A stretch of 64,000 bases of DNA from Propionibacteriaceae bacterium (GTDB taxonomy: Bacteria; Actinomycetota; Actinomycetes; Propionibacteriales; Propionibacteriaceae). The position numbers and the translations under genes are program-made. The notes below the pieces were generated by a model that made no database searches, had not been told where the DNA came from, and saw only the letters and a list, made by a program, of their open reading frames with translations. Positions within the stretch are counted from its first letter, which is position 1. Every line of letters begins with the position of its first letter. The stretch lies in the NCBI GenBank assembly GCA_031271975.1, contig JAISUR010000004.1, positions 1 through 64,000 of the forward strand, given 5' to 3'. Below, in pieces: positions 34,395 to 43,507 of the stretch.

Positions 34395-34414
34395 TGAATC
34401 TGATGCCGCAATGA

Positions 34415-34453
34415 CAACACAGCGCGGACGGTAGGACCGCCCGCGCTGTGTTG
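34415..34453. terminator. Bidirectional terminator between urtE and the metallopeptidase gene
   Basis: CAACACAGCGCGG and CCGCGCTGTGTTG pair in 13 positions around a 13-base loop. It serves the convergent ends of the urt operon and the minus-strand peptidase gene. Confidence 0.65.
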
Positions 34454-34460
34454 CGAATCC

Positions 34461-37187
34461 CTACGCCGGGATGTTCACTGTCTGGATGCCCAGCAGAGCC
34501 AGGGATCCGTCGTGCATGCGGGCGTAGTAATACAACGCCACCGAGCCCGACCTGGTTGTGGTCATTGTGCCCGAGAAACCGTACTTCTTGAACCCTTTCG
34601 TAGATCCGGGATACTTGGTTTCCAGCGTATTGGCGAACGCGGCGCGTTCGACGGTCGTCTTGCCGAGGTCAGCTTTCTGGACGTTGGCAGCGGTGTCCCA
34701 ACCGCCGAGGTACACCTCCACTGACACCGGCTTGCTGGCATCGGCTAAGTCGGCCCCCCAGCCCTTCACCGTGACTTTGCCTTTGACCGCGGTTGCAGCT
34801 TCCATGCCGCCTTCAACGACTCCGATGGTAACCGTGCGCTTACCCAGGAGCTTGGTGGTGCCACCGGTGCCTGCCGCGTTGACGGCGTAGACGTAAACGT
34901 CCTGGACTCCGCGCTTCGAGGTGGACAGTACGTGGTTGAAGCCCTGTTTGGCGCCGAATTCCGGATAGGCCCTTGGCACGTCGACACGGTCCACATCGGC
35001 CTTGGAGATGGTGAGCAACTCCGCACCGCTGGCGTTGAGCGGACCTCCGACAGACACCTGGACTTTCAACGGTGTTGTCGGAGCATCGTTGTCAGCGGCC
35101 CAACCGCGCACCCGGATGCTCCCACTCAGCGTCGCAGTAGCCCAGTCAAATGCGCCCTGGGGATCGTAACCGAGGTCGACGTCCTTGGTTGCGAGCACTC
35201 TGTTCGCACCCTGGCCAATGTTGATTGCGGTGACCGTGACCGTCTGATTTCCGCGCTTGGCTGTAGTCAGGGTCTCATTGAAGCCACTGGCGGCCGTGAG
35301 CGCTGGATATCCCTGTGGGATGTCGGCCCGCTGGATATGCGTAGTGAAAGTCTTGGCCTCATCACCGATCTTGACTTGGATGCTCAACGGTTTGCTCCCG
35401 TCATCGAAGTCGGCAGCCCAACCCTGCACCCGGATCGCGCCTTCTTTGACCTCGACGACATCCACGGCGCCCCAAGGATTGTGTGTTGCGGCTGCCACTT
35501 TGAAGGTGTAGGTGGCTGTGGCTTCCAATCCTGCGGCCTGAGCAGTCACTATGACGGCATAGTGGTCGACAGCGACAGACGTGGTCGGATTACCCGTCAA
35601 CACTCCAGTCGAAGCGTCCAGGGCGATCCAACTGGGTAGCGCTGATCCGTCCCTCATCTTGGCTGTGAAGGCCACTGGTTCTTCGCTGGATGCCGCAGCC
35701 GGGTATATCTTCGTTGTCTGATTCTGGAAGGCGGTACGGGCCGTTCCGTCGTTGGTGAACTTCAATGAAGGCTTCACGTTCGTCGCCTGGGTTACCCAAA
35801 CGTAGCTCTGAGCGGATCCTGCCTGCAGAGTGATCTTGGCCACTCGCTCCTTGGATGTTGGGTTGTCAGCAAGCGGTTGCACTTCCAGGACATCACCGTT
35901 TGCCCCCGATCGGGCGTTGAGTTTGAGCCAAGAGGCAGCGGCGGATTCGAGTGTCGCTGTCCAGGAGCCTTGGTCGGTCTTGATCGTCCGCTTGTAGGTC
36001 TTGCCTTGCGCTCCGGTAGCAGGCACGGGAATGTCATTGTCGCCGCCGGATCCTTGAGTCAACACGGACACGACGTAGTTCGACGAGCGGACAACCTTGA
36101 TCGTTGAAGTTGTCTCGCTGGAGGACGAAACAGTTACCTTGACTGTGCTGCCGTTTGACGTGAAGGTGGTTTCGGCTGGCAGGGGCTGGCGCTGCGTGCC
36201 GGCGGCAGATAGCAGCCGAGACTCGTGGTCATCAGTCAGACGGGAAACGAAAACGCCGGCTGGCTGGTACCAAGAGGCGTTCCGTTGCTCCACCACGATG
36301 TCAGAGCCGCCGGCGGGATCGCTAATGATTGCGACTCGCTTGGCCTTCGGGTTGCTCTGAGTTGGCACGGACAAGGTGATGGTGGCCGAGGTTGTGGGGT
36401 CGTCAACCACCTGATACTGCTCGGCGGAGAGCAGGCCGAGGCTCCATTGGCGGGAGGCGCTGATCGAGCCGAGCGCGCCACTCATGAAGTCGTACCAATC
36501 AAGGTAGGTCTCGAAACTGCAATTCCGCCACTGACCTTCGTTCCATGGATCGGTGGCGCCTGGGATGGCGGAGCACTCATAGGTACCGCTATGCCCAAGG
36601 CCAAAATTGTGCCCAATCTCGTGTGCCAAGACTCGCACGTCTGCCGCGCGATCGTAGGTCTCCACATAGCCGCCGGCGCCGACGAGTCCTTGTCCTTCTT
36701 CAGGGTCGGAGTGCGAGCCCCCACCTGCGTAGCCATCTGCACCACTCATGGACCCGCCCGTGTCACACTGTTCTTTCGTGCCATTGTGCACCATCACGAG
36801 TTGCCGCTTGCTTCCGGCTTTGAAGTACTCGTATGTCTTTCCCAAGCTTTCAGCCGCCGCACGCGTGACGTTGCCCTTGCAGATTTGGGGCACCTGTAAC
36901 ACCGCAAATCCACCGAATTCGAACTGGAAGTCCCAACCCGTTTGATCTGAGTAGTACTGCTGGGTTGCTGTCAGCAGTGCTTTGGCGTCTTCCTGCTCCC
37001 ACGGGTCAGCCACATTTGTGTCCTGTCTGACTGCGACGAAGTAGAAAGTGTGTTTGATAGGTTGGCCGGGCGTCGGATCTGCGTAGTCGTACGATGTTAG
37101 GTCCGCGCTGGCCACGGTTGCTCCGGTTAGCAGCATGGACAAGCCTGCTGCCAACGCAAGACTGGAGCGAAGGAATCTGCGTTTCAT
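34461..37187 (-). CDS. Secreted zinc metallopeptidase with BACON, Ig-like and C-terminal repeats
   Basis: 908 residues. A signal peptide (MKRRFLRSSLALAAGLSMLLTGA) precedes the catalytic domain, which carries HEIGHNFGLGH near residues 189-199 and DFMSGALG as the Met-turn, so it is a metzincin-like peptidase. A BACON-like domain follows (WLKLNARSGANGDVLEV...VWVTQ), then a putative Ig domain (PSWIALDASTGVLTGNP). Three repeats of about 85 residues with GxIRVQGWAADFDD / RVRGWAADNDAP / VKGWGADLADAS complete the protein. GAGGAG precedes the ATG. The repeats probably bind surface carbohydrate or cell wall. The substrate is unknown. Confidence 0.85.
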   Translation of the reverse strand: MKRRFLRSSLALAAGLSMLLTGATVASADLTSYDYADPTPGQPIKHTFYFVAVRQDTNVADPWEQEDAKALLTATQQYYSDQTGWDFQFEFGGFAVLQVPQICKGNVTRAAAESLGKTYEYFKAGSKRQLVMVHNGTKEQCDTGGSMSGADGYAGGGSHSDPEEGQGLVGAGGYVETYDRAADVRVLAHEIGHNFGLGHSGTYECSAIPGATDPWNEGQWRNCSFETYLDWYDFMSGALGSISASRQWSLGLLSAEQYQVVDDPTTSATITLSVPTQSNPKAKRVAIISDPAGGSDIVVEQRNASWYQPAGVFVSRLTDDHESRLLSAAGTQRQPLPAETTFTSNGSTVKVTVSSSSETTSTIKVVRSSNYVVSVLTQGSGGDNDIPVPATGAQGKTYKRTIKTDQGSWTATLESAAASWLKLNARSGANGDVLEVQPLADNPTSKERVAKITLQAGSAQSYVWVTQATNVKPSLKFTNDGTARTAFQNQTTKIYPAAASSEEPVAFTAKMRDGSALPSWIALDASTGVLTGNPTTSVAVDHYAVIVTAQAAGLEATATYTFKVAAATHNPWGAVDVVEVKEGAIRVQGWAADFDDGSKPLSIQVKIGDEAKTFTTHIQRADIPQGYPALTAASGFNETLTTAKRGNQTVTVTAINIGQGANRVLATKDVDLGYDPQGAFDWATATLSGSIRVRGWAADNDAPTTPLKVQVSVGGPLNASGAELLTISKADVDRVDVPRAYPEFGAKQGFNHVLSTSKRGVQDVYVYAVNAAGTGGTTKLLGKRTVTIGVVEGGMEAATAVKGKVTVKGWGADLADASKPVSVEVYLGGWDTAANVQKADLGKTTVERAAFANTLETKYPGSTKGFKKYGFSGTMTTTRSGSVALYYYARMHDGSLALLGIQTVNIPA

Positions 37188-37390
37188 GATTCTCCTCGGT
37201 TGTCGGGGGCGCCTACTTCGGGGTGGGGCGCTTGTCCTTGGAATGCGCCACCTCCCGGAAAACGTTGCATAGCCCTGCGCCGGAATGCTCCTCACCGCTT
37301 GTCGAGATGTCACTCGTGCGATGGATCCGGGGAGGTCCCGCCCACCGCGCAAGATCACGCAGCCCTGCAAATGGACGTGCCCGCGTCATC

Positions 37391-37432
37391 GCGGAGGGAA
37401 CTCCTCCAGCACCGCGAGCGCGAAGCGCTCTC
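37391..37432. repeat. Second repeat family, copy 2, at the end of tacT
   Basis: 41 of 42 bases match the copy at 34353-34394. The last two bases of the unit are part of the stop codon of the GNAT gene. The rest of the gap 37188-37430 shows no gene; it contains GGAAAACGTTGCA at 37257-37269. Confidence 0.75.
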
Positions 37433-37931
37433 AATTGCCAGCCAGGAGTTGCTCCGCTGTTTTCAGCGGGATGTAGGCGCGTAGCGTTCCGGGTAGTTGG
37501 CGGAATCCGTGGGCTTGGTAGAAGGCGAGAGCGGTTTCGTCAAGGGCGTCGACGACGATGAGCCGGCCTGAGCCGATTCGTCCTGCTGCGCAGATCGTCT
37601 CAACGGCGTTGAGAAGCAGGAAGGTGCCCAAACCTTGCCCGTGTAGGTCTTCTCGCAGGGCGAGTCGTGCCAGCAAATAGGCGGGGATCAGGCTGGCCCC
37701 GCCGGTGGCAGATCTGGGCAGTCCTTCTTTTCGGATGGCCGTTGGCGCGATGGAGTAGTAGGCCGCGATTGTGCCGTCGCCTTCAGCCCACACGTACGTG
37801 CGTGCTGTGTTCTGTTGGTTGGCGCGCCGGGCGAACGTTCGCAGCCAGTTGTCGAGAGCGGGGTGGCCACAGCTGAAGGTCTCCAACTCGTGGCTTTGGG
37901 CCAGCGGCTCCGCATGCCATCTGGGAATCAT
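37431..37931 (-). CDS. tacT: GNAT toxin of a TacAT-type toxin-antitoxin pair
   Basis: 166 residues. LLARLALREDLHGQGLGTFLLLNAV is the acetyl-CoA-binding motif, and ALAFYQAHGFRQLP supplies the conserved Tyr. Members paired with a DUF1778 antitoxin (TacT, AtaT) acetylate the amino group of charged tRNAs and stop translation. Its ATG overlaps the stop of the antitoxin gene as ATGA. Length and motifs look intact. The tRNA specificity is not predictable. Confidence 0.85.
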   Translation of the reverse strand: MIPRWHAEPLAQSHELETFSCGHPALDNWLRTFARRANQQNTARTYVWAEGDGTIAAYYSIAPTAIRKEGLPRSATGGASLIPAYLLARLALREDLHGQGLGTFLLLNAVETICAAGRIGSGRLIVVDALDETALAFYQAHGFRQLPGTLRAYIPLKTAEQLLAGN

Positions 37932-38206
37932 CCGGCAACCGCGTATGGCCGGGCTTGCCGCGCCTTCTTCTCAAGCTTCGTGAGGGGCCAGGCCTGATCC
38001 AGGCTTGCCAGCAAAGCGTTGAACTCAGCTTCACTGAGTGTCACTTGATCGGCCTGCGCCAACACCCGCTCGGCGCGCTCCTCGACCGCGCGGACCACGA
38101 ATGTCGAGCGGGACTCGCCAAGCAGATCAGACGCCCGCTCCAACAGCGCGTCGGTCGCCGGGGCCATCCGGGCTTCCAGCCGCCGGGTCTTCGTCACAAC
38201 AGCCAT
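37928..38206 (-). CDS. tacA: DUF1778 (TacA-type) antitoxin
   Basis: 92 residues. The N-terminal ribbon-helix-helix part begins KTRRLEARMAPATDALLERASDLLGESRSTFVVRAVEERAERVL, and the C-terminal neutralising tail is FNALLASLDQAWPLTKLEKKA. It should bind its own promoter and wrap the toxin. No ribosome site is seen. TACACT (38213-38218 on the plus coordinates, read on the minus strand) is six bases from the ATG, which fits a leaderless mRNA. Confidence 0.85.
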   Translation of the reverse strand: MAVVTKTRRLEARMAPATDALLERASDLLGESRSTFVVRAVEERAERVLAQADQVTLSEAEFNALLASLDQAWPLTKLEKKARQARPYAVAG

Positions 38207-38368
38207 GCGGCGAGTGTACTACAAATGTGAGGGATTGGCGCGGGCGGGTCCCGATCCGCCCGCGCCTGGCGGGGTTCGCTGGTCACTTAGTTAATGCGCA
38301 ACCAGGGGAAAACGTTGCAGAGTATTCACCTCACGGGGAAAGGGGCACTGGCGCTAGAGTTAATCCCA

Positions 38369-40570
38369 ATGAAGTCAGTTATGCGGTTTGTCCTTGGGTT
38401 GGCCCTCGCGTTGGGGCTGGCTTTCGGCATGCCCGCCGCCCCGGCTCAGGCCGCTTATTCGGCGCCGAGCGGGCTCAAGGCCGTGTCGGTCAGCCAGAGT
38501 TCGGTTTCGCTGTGGTGGAAGCCGGTCACGGGGGCGCCCAAGTACGTCGTGCAGTATTCGAAGTCGTCGTCGATGTCGAACCCGCTGTACCAAAGCTCCG
38601 CGGAATCGGTGCTGGAGATCAGCACGCTGGCGTCATCGACCACGTACTACTTGCGCGTGGCGGTGGCCGATGCCACCGGGACGGCCGTCAGCTCGTACTC
38701 GTCCAAGGTGAAGATCACCACCAAGACTTCCTACAAGTATCTGGCGCCCAACAATCTGCGGGTCACTGAGGAGGCTGGTGGCAAGGTCAAGCTGGCCTGG
38801 GATTCGCGCGGATCTGGGCTGACGTATCACGTCTCGTACGCGAAGAAGTCCTCCTTCTCGGGCGCCAAGTCCGCCTACGCCGACACCAACGAAATCACGC
38901 TGGACGGCCTCGCCAACGACACCACCTACTATTTCCGGGTGCGCGTGGTTGACTCCGCCAAGAAGGCGCTGAGCGCCTACGCCCCCAAGATTTCGCGCAA
39001 GACGACATGGAAATACGCCGCGCCGACTGGGCTCATCACCCTCGAATCTGCGCAGACGAAGGTCGTGCTTTCTTGGCCTGCCGTCGCGGGCGCGGAGAAG
39101 TACCGCGTCCAGGTCGGCAAGTCAGCGAAGATGTCGGGCGCCAAGTACGTCAAGACCACTGATCACACAGTCACGATCACTGGCCTGACGGCCAACAAGA
39201 CGTACTGGTTCAAGGTGCGCGTCATCACTGCTGGCGGCGACAACCGCAGCCCCTATTCCGCGGCGATCCAGGCCAAGACTCCCAAGGCCTCCGACTCCAA
39301 GTATCTGCCGCCCACGCTGACAGCCAGCAACGCCTCCAAGCACGGCTACTTGAAGGTGGACTGGTCTTCGTCAGGATCGGGTCTGTACTACCAACTGCAG
39401 TATTCCGGACAGGCTGACATGTCGACGGCCAAGTCGATTCAGACGAAGTCGCGCACCGCGGAGTTGAAGTATCTGGGCGACGACGCCGACTACTATCTGC
39501 GGGTCCGCGTGGTCTCTTCGAAAGGCGCCGCGCAGAGCCAGTGGCGGACTTTGACGGCGCGCACCCTGGATGAGGACACCACGCCGCTGATCGTCGCCTC
39601 CTACAACGTGCGCTGTTCCAACTGCTACAGCAAGACCAGCCACGAAGCCTACGAGGAGCCCTGGGAGAATCGCCGCGACTATGTCGTCGACACCGTGAAG
39701 AACCAGCATCCCGACGTGATCGGCTTCCAGGAAGCCGCCCAGGCGTGGCTGAAGGACGAGAACGGCAAGACGTACAACAAGTCGCAGTTCGAGGATCTCG
39801 TCGAACGCCTCGGCAGCCCGTACAAGCTCACCAACACGCACCGCAACAACTGCGTGAAGTCCACGACGCCGACCGGCTGCGTCTACAAAGACCAGGGCGC
39901 GTCCCAGGGCACCAAGATCGTCTACAACTCGTCCACGCTGACGATGCTGTCGGCTGGCTCGAAACGGCTTCCGGAAATCATCCTCAACGGCTCCAACCCG
40001 AACGACCGGTACGTGGCTTGGGCCGTTTTCGAGCAGAAGCAGACCGGCAAGCGCTTCTTCTTCGCCGATATCCACAACGAAAACTGCCAGTCTTGCGGCG
40101 GCTCGTCTTGGGACTTGGATATCCGCAACCAGCAGGTGGAGGCGGCCTTGGCCGAGATCGCCAAGCAGAACAAAGACAACCTGCCGGTGTATTTCGTGGG
40201 CGATTTCAACGCGAGCAAGCAAACCAAGCCTTCGAACGTGCCCTACGAACTCGTCAACGACTTTGGGCTCATCGACTCGCTCGGCAACCCGTGGGGTTCC
40301 ACGACGGAGATCTTCCCAGACGTGCTCTCCAGCCGCATCCATTCCAACTACGACTCATATGGCGGCTTCAAGTCGCTGAAGCCGACGTCGCGCTCTTGGG
40401 TGAACGGCTCCAACTTGGACTACATCTTCATTTCGCCTGAGATCGACGCCCAGGAGTGGGAGACGGTGGTCAATCTGGATGGCTCGGGGAAGTGGGCATA
40501 TCCTGTCATCCCCTCCGACCACAACATGATTCGTCTCACGAGTGTGTTGCCGAAGGTGCCCGCGCAGTAG
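38369..40570 (+). CDS. Secreted FN3-repeat endonuclease/exonuclease/phosphatase-family protein
   Basis: 733 residues. The signal peptide (MRFVLGLALALGLAFG...AQA) is followed by four fibronectin-III domains of about 90 residues (repeated TYYLRVAVAD / TYYFRVRVVD / TYWFKVRVI / DYYLRVRVV). The C-terminal EEP domain has VASYNVRC, IGFQEAA, YFVGDFNASK, NLDYIFIS and IPSDHNMI. So it is an extracellular Mg-dependent nuclease or phosphodiesterase. TAGAGT at 38355-38360 lies eight bases before ATG 38369, which suggests a leaderless mRNA. A shorter paralogue is coded at 45.4 kb. Confidence 0.88.
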   Translation: MKSVMRFVLGLALALGLAFGMPAAPAQAAYSAPSGLKAVSVSQSSVSLWWKPVTGAPKYVVQYSKSSSMSNPLYQSSAESVLEISTLASSTTYYLRVAVADATGTAVSSYSSKVKITTKTSYKYLAPNNLRVTEEAGGKVKLAWDSRGSGLTYHVSYAKKSSFSGAKSAYADTNEITLDGLANDTTYYFRVRVVDSAKKALSAYAPKISRKTTWKYAAPTGLITLESAQTKVVLSWPAVAGAEKYRVQVGKSAKMSGAKYVKTTDHTVTITGLTANKTYWFKVRVITAGGDNRSPYSAAIQAKTPKASDSKYLPPTLTASNASKHGYLKVDWSSSGSGLYYQLQYSGQADMSTAKSIQTKSRTAELKYLGDDADYYLRVRVVSSKGAAQSQWRTLTARTLDEDTTPLIVASYNVRCSNCYSKTSHEAYEEPWENRRDYVVDTVKNQHPDVIGFQEAAQAWLKDENGKTYNKSQFEDLVERLGSPYKLTNTHRNNCVKSTTPTGCVYKDQGASQGTKIVYNSSTLTMLSAGSKRLPEIILNGSNPNDRYVAWAVFEQKQTGKRFFFADIHNENCQSCGGSSWDLDIRNQQVEAALAEIAKQNKDNLPVYFVGDFNASKQTKPSNVPYELVNDFGLIDSLGNPWGSTTEIFPDVLSSRIHSNYDSYGGFKSLKPTSRSWVNGSNLDYIFISPEIDAQEWETVVNLDGSGKWAYPVIPSDHNMIRLTSVLPKVPAQ

Positions 40571-40579
40571 CCTTGCTTC

Positions 40580-41521
40580 ATGCAAGACACCTACCAACTC
40601 AGCAACGCCGCTGTAGCGGTTGAAATCGCCCGCTTCGGAGCCACCCTGCACCGGTTCGAGGTGGCTGGGCGGAACATCGTGATCAGCCGCCCCGATCCGA
40701 CGAAAACCGTGATGGGATACCTGGGCGCCAGCGTCGGCCGCTACGCGAACCGCCTGGCCGACGGCAAGTTCTCCATCGACGGCGTCGGCTATCAGGCCGA
40801 CCGCAACGAAGGGCCGCATACTCTGCACGGCGGTTCGGGTGGGTATTCGGAGTTGTTGTGGGACGAGATTTCCTATGCTCCGGAGCGCTTGGAGTTGGGT
40901 CTGGCCAGCCCCGACGGCGATATGGGCTTTCCGGGCAACTTGGCCGTGCGCGCCGTTTTCACTGTGCTGCCGGACGGTCTGCGGATCGAGTATTCGGCCA
41001 GCACCGACGCGCCGACCGTCATCAACTTGACCGCGCACCCGTATTTCAACCTCGCTGGCGAGGGCACTATTGACGAGCATCTGCTCCAGGTCAACTCGCA
41101 CGAGTACACCCCGGTCAACGCGGCGCTCATCCCGTCGGGTGTTGCGGATTCGTCCGGGACGGCCCTTGATTTCCGCACACAGCGGCTGATCGCCGAAGCC
41201 CGGTCAGCGGCCATCGTGACGGGGCTGGCCGCAGGCGACGGCTTCGACCATAACCTGATCGTCGCGGGCGAAGGTATGCGCGACCACGTGAAACTCACGG
41301 GCGGCGGCCTTACGCTGACCGTGCGCAGCGACGCCCCAGCCGTGCAGGTTTACGACGGGCAGCACTTCGACGGCGCGACTCCGCCGCCATACCCGAAGTA
41401 CGCCGGTGTGGCGATCGAGCCGCAGAACTACCCGGACGCGCCCAACCACGCGGAGTTCCCCAGCGCCGTGCTGCGCCCCGGCGAAGAGTACCGGCGTGTG
41501 ATCGAATACCTGGTCGGGTAA
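40580..41521 (+). CDS. galM: Aldose 1-epimerase
   Basis: A 313-residue mutarotase that interconverts alpha and beta anomers of hexoses. The His residues lie in TLHGG and NLTAHPYFNLAG, and the catalytic Glu in VAIEPQNYPDAPN near the C terminus. It begins nine bases after the nuclease gene. TAGCCT (40568-40573) six bases before the ATG suggests its own leaderless promoter. No galactose gene is adjacent. Confidence 0.92.
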   Translation: MQDTYQLSNAAVAVEIARFGATLHRFEVAGRNIVISRPDPTKTVMGYLGASVGRYANRLADGKFSIDGVGYQADRNEGPHTLHGGSGGYSELLWDEISYAPERLELGLASPDGDMGFPGNLAVRAVFTVLPDGLRIEYSASTDAPTVINLTAHPYFNLAGEGTIDEHLLQVNSHEYTPVNAALIPSGVADSSGTALDFRTQRLIAEARSAAIVTGLAAGDGFDHNLIVAGEGMRDHVKLTGGGLTLTVRSDAPAVQVYDGQHFDGATPPPYPKYAGVAIEPQNYPDAPNHAEFPSAVLRPGEEYRRVIEYLVG

Positions 41522-41523
41522 GT

Positions 41524-41769
41524 GGAGAGCGCTTCGCGCTCGCATCCCCAGCATCGTCATCCCGGACTTGTTCCCCGCAAAGTATCGAAGAACTTTGTGG
41601 GGTGGTGTTCCGGGATCTCGGACGTAGTCCGTGTGCGCCGCAGGGCACCCCTGCGGGGTGCATGGGACTTTGTCCCAAGATGCCGGAACGAGTCCGGCAT
41701 GACGGGGGAGTGGGATCCCGGAACGAGTCCGGGATGACGGCGGGGGTGAGGGCACCCCTGCGGGGTGCG
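41524..41769. repeat. Palindromic repeat copy with nested hairpin
   Basis: A GAGCGCttCGCGCTC hairpin of the second family is followed by GTCATCCCGGACTTGTT. A 34-base insert at 41573-41606 (CCCCGCAAAGTATCGAAG...) comes next, then GTT again and CCGGGATC. The modules CGGACgtaGTCCG, GGCACCCCTGCGGGGTGC and GGGACtttGTCCC follow. The insert lies in the opposite orientation to the other three nested hairpins and at the same target. Confidence 0.85.
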
Positions 41770-41770
41770 G

Positions 41771-43399
41771 CTACATCCGCTCGGGCGCCCGGATGCCCAG
41801 GAGGTCGAGGCCTTTGGCGAGCACTTTGCCGGTGGCGGCCGTCAACGCTAGGCGCGAGGCGCGGACTTCGCCTTCGGACTTCAACACGGGGCAGTGTTCG
41901 TAGAAGACGCTGAACGCGACCGCCAGTTCGTACAGGTAGTTGCACAACCGGTGCGGCTGCAGCGTATCGGCGACCAGTGCGACGATCTCCCCGAAGCGCG
42001 ACAGGGCCAGGGCCAGCGACTGTTCGGCGTCTTCGACCACGACGGGCGTGCCCACGGCGGCGCCTTGGGCTGCGGCGTTGCGCAGGATGCCGGCCGTGCG
42101 GGCGTGGGCGTATTGCAGATACGGGCCGGTGTCGCCGGTGGTGGCCACCATACGTTCCACGTCGAAGGAGTAGTCCTTTTGCAGGCCGGACGACAGGTCG
42201 GCGTACTTGATCGCGGCGAGCGCCACGGACCGTTCGGCGTGTTCTTCAGCCTCGTCGAGCAGTGAATTCAGCGTGACCGCCGTGCCCTCGCGCGTGGAGA
42301 ACTTCTTGCCGTCCGGGCCCAACACCTGCCCAAAAGCGACATGTTCGGCGGGTACCTCGGGAGGTAGGTACCCGGCCATCCGGGCCACCTTGAAGACCTG
42401 CTCAAAATGGAAGATCTGCGGCGCTCCGACCACGTAGATCAGCCGCGTCGCGTGGAAATGGCCTATCCAATGCCGGATCGACGCCAGATCGGTGCAGGTG
42501 TACCCAAAACCGCCTTGCGAGTTGCGGATGATTGCGGGAGCTTGGGCGTCGGTGAAGACGACCAGTGCCCCGTTGTCCAACTGGGCGATGCCGCGTTCTT
42601 CCAGGTCGGCCGCCACGACGGGCAGGTCGTCGTTGTAGGTGGATTCGCCGGCGAGATCGTCGTCGGTGAGCAGGATGTCCATGCGCTGGTACGTCGCGTT
42701 GAAACCGGCGAGCGAGATGTCGATGAGCTGGCGCCAAATCCGTTTCGTTTCCGGATCGTCGTTCTGCAGCTGCACCACGCGCTCCCGGGCGCGTTCGGCG
42801 AACTCGTCGGAGTCCTTGAGGTGGGCGTTGGCCCGCAAGTACAGCTCCTCGGCTTCGGCCAGCGTGAGTTGGGAGGCGTCCAATCCCTCGTCCAGGATCT
42901 GTTCGACGAGCATTCCGAACTGGCGGCCCCAGTCGCCGATGTGGTTTTGCGGGATCACCTTGTTGCCCAGCGCGGTGAGCACCCGGTTGAGGCAGTCGCC
43001 GATGATCGTGGAGCGCAAGTGCCCGACGTGCATCTGCTTGGCGACATTCGGGGACGAGTAGTCGATGATGACGCGGCCCGGCGTCTCAGTTTGGGCGATG
43101 CCCGCCGCCGGGTCGGCCAGCAGCGCGCTGACGGCGTCGGCCAGCACCGAGTTCTTGATGCGCAGATTGATGAAGCCAGGGCCGGCGATCTCAGGCGGCT
43201 CGCAAATGTCTGCCAAGTCCACCTCGGCCACCAGACGCTGGGCGATCTCGCGCGGCGGACGCCCCTCGGCCTTGGCCAAGCGCAGGGCGAGATTCGTCTG
43301 GTAGTGGCCGAACTGCGGCTTCGTGGCCGGCCGCAACTCCGGGTCGATCCCGGCGGCGGCCAACAGGCGTTCAGCCAGAATGGCAGGCAAAGATGGCAT
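41771..43399 (-). CDS. argS: Arginyl-tRNA synthetase
   Basis: A 542-residue class I synthetase that charges tRNA-Arg. The N-terminal Add-1-type domain ends with GPGFINLRI. The HIGH motif is HVGH in SSPNVAKQMHVGHLRSTIIGD. The KMSKS loop is replaced by GKKFSTREG, as is usual for ArgRS. The C-terminal DALR domain ends GLDLLGIRAPERM. ATG 43399 is preferred over GTG 43405. TAGGAT seven bases upstream fits a leaderless start. Confidence 0.95.
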   Translation of the reverse strand: MPSLPAILAERLLAAAGIDPELRPATKPQFGHYQTNLALRLAKAEGRPPREIAQRLVAEVDLADICEPPEIAGPGFINLRIKNSVLADAVSALLADPAAGIAQTETPGRVIIDYSSPNVAKQMHVGHLRSTIIGDCLNRVLTALGNKVIPQNHIGDWGRQFGMLVEQILDEGLDASQLTLAEAEELYLRANAHLKDSDEFAERARERVVQLQNDDPETKRIWRQLIDISLAGFNATYQRMDILLTDDDLAGESTYNDDLPVVAADLEERGIAQLDNGALVVFTDAQAPAIIRNSQGGFGYTCTDLASIRHWIGHFHATRLIYVVGAPQIFHFEQVFKVARMAGYLPPEVPAEHVAFGQVLGPDGKKFSTREGTAVTLNSLLDEAEEHAERSVALAAIKYADLSSGLQKDYSFDVERMVATTGDTGPYLQYAHARTAGILRNAAAQGAAVGTPVVVEDAEQSLALALSRFGEIVALVADTLQPHRLCNYLYELAVAFSVFYEHCPVLKSEGEVRASRLALTAATGKVLAKGLDLLGIRAPERM

Positions 43400-43454
43400 G
43401 CGCACAATCCTAGCGCCGCCCGGCTATGTCAGACCGCTCTACCCAGTACTGTCG

Positions 43455-43496
43455 GGACAAGAGTGGTACAGTTGTGTGGACAATCGCCGGACAATC
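43455..43496. promoter_or_regulatory. GGACAA direct repeats before the second antitoxin
   Basis: GGACAA (43455), GGACAATC (43478) and GGACAATC (43489), the last two 11 bases apart, surround TACAGT, a possible -10. They probably form the operator of the autoregulated toxin-antitoxin pair. Confidence 0.4.
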
Positions 43497-43507
43497 AGGA
43501 GGTGCTC

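Noticed and set aside
37257-38319. Identical GGAAAACGTTGCA before the metallopeptidase (37257-37269) and the FN3-EEP gene (38307-38319)
   Set aside because: A 13-base match is expected many times by chance in 64 kb, and the two copies have opposite orientation relative to their genes. Not enough for a shared operator.
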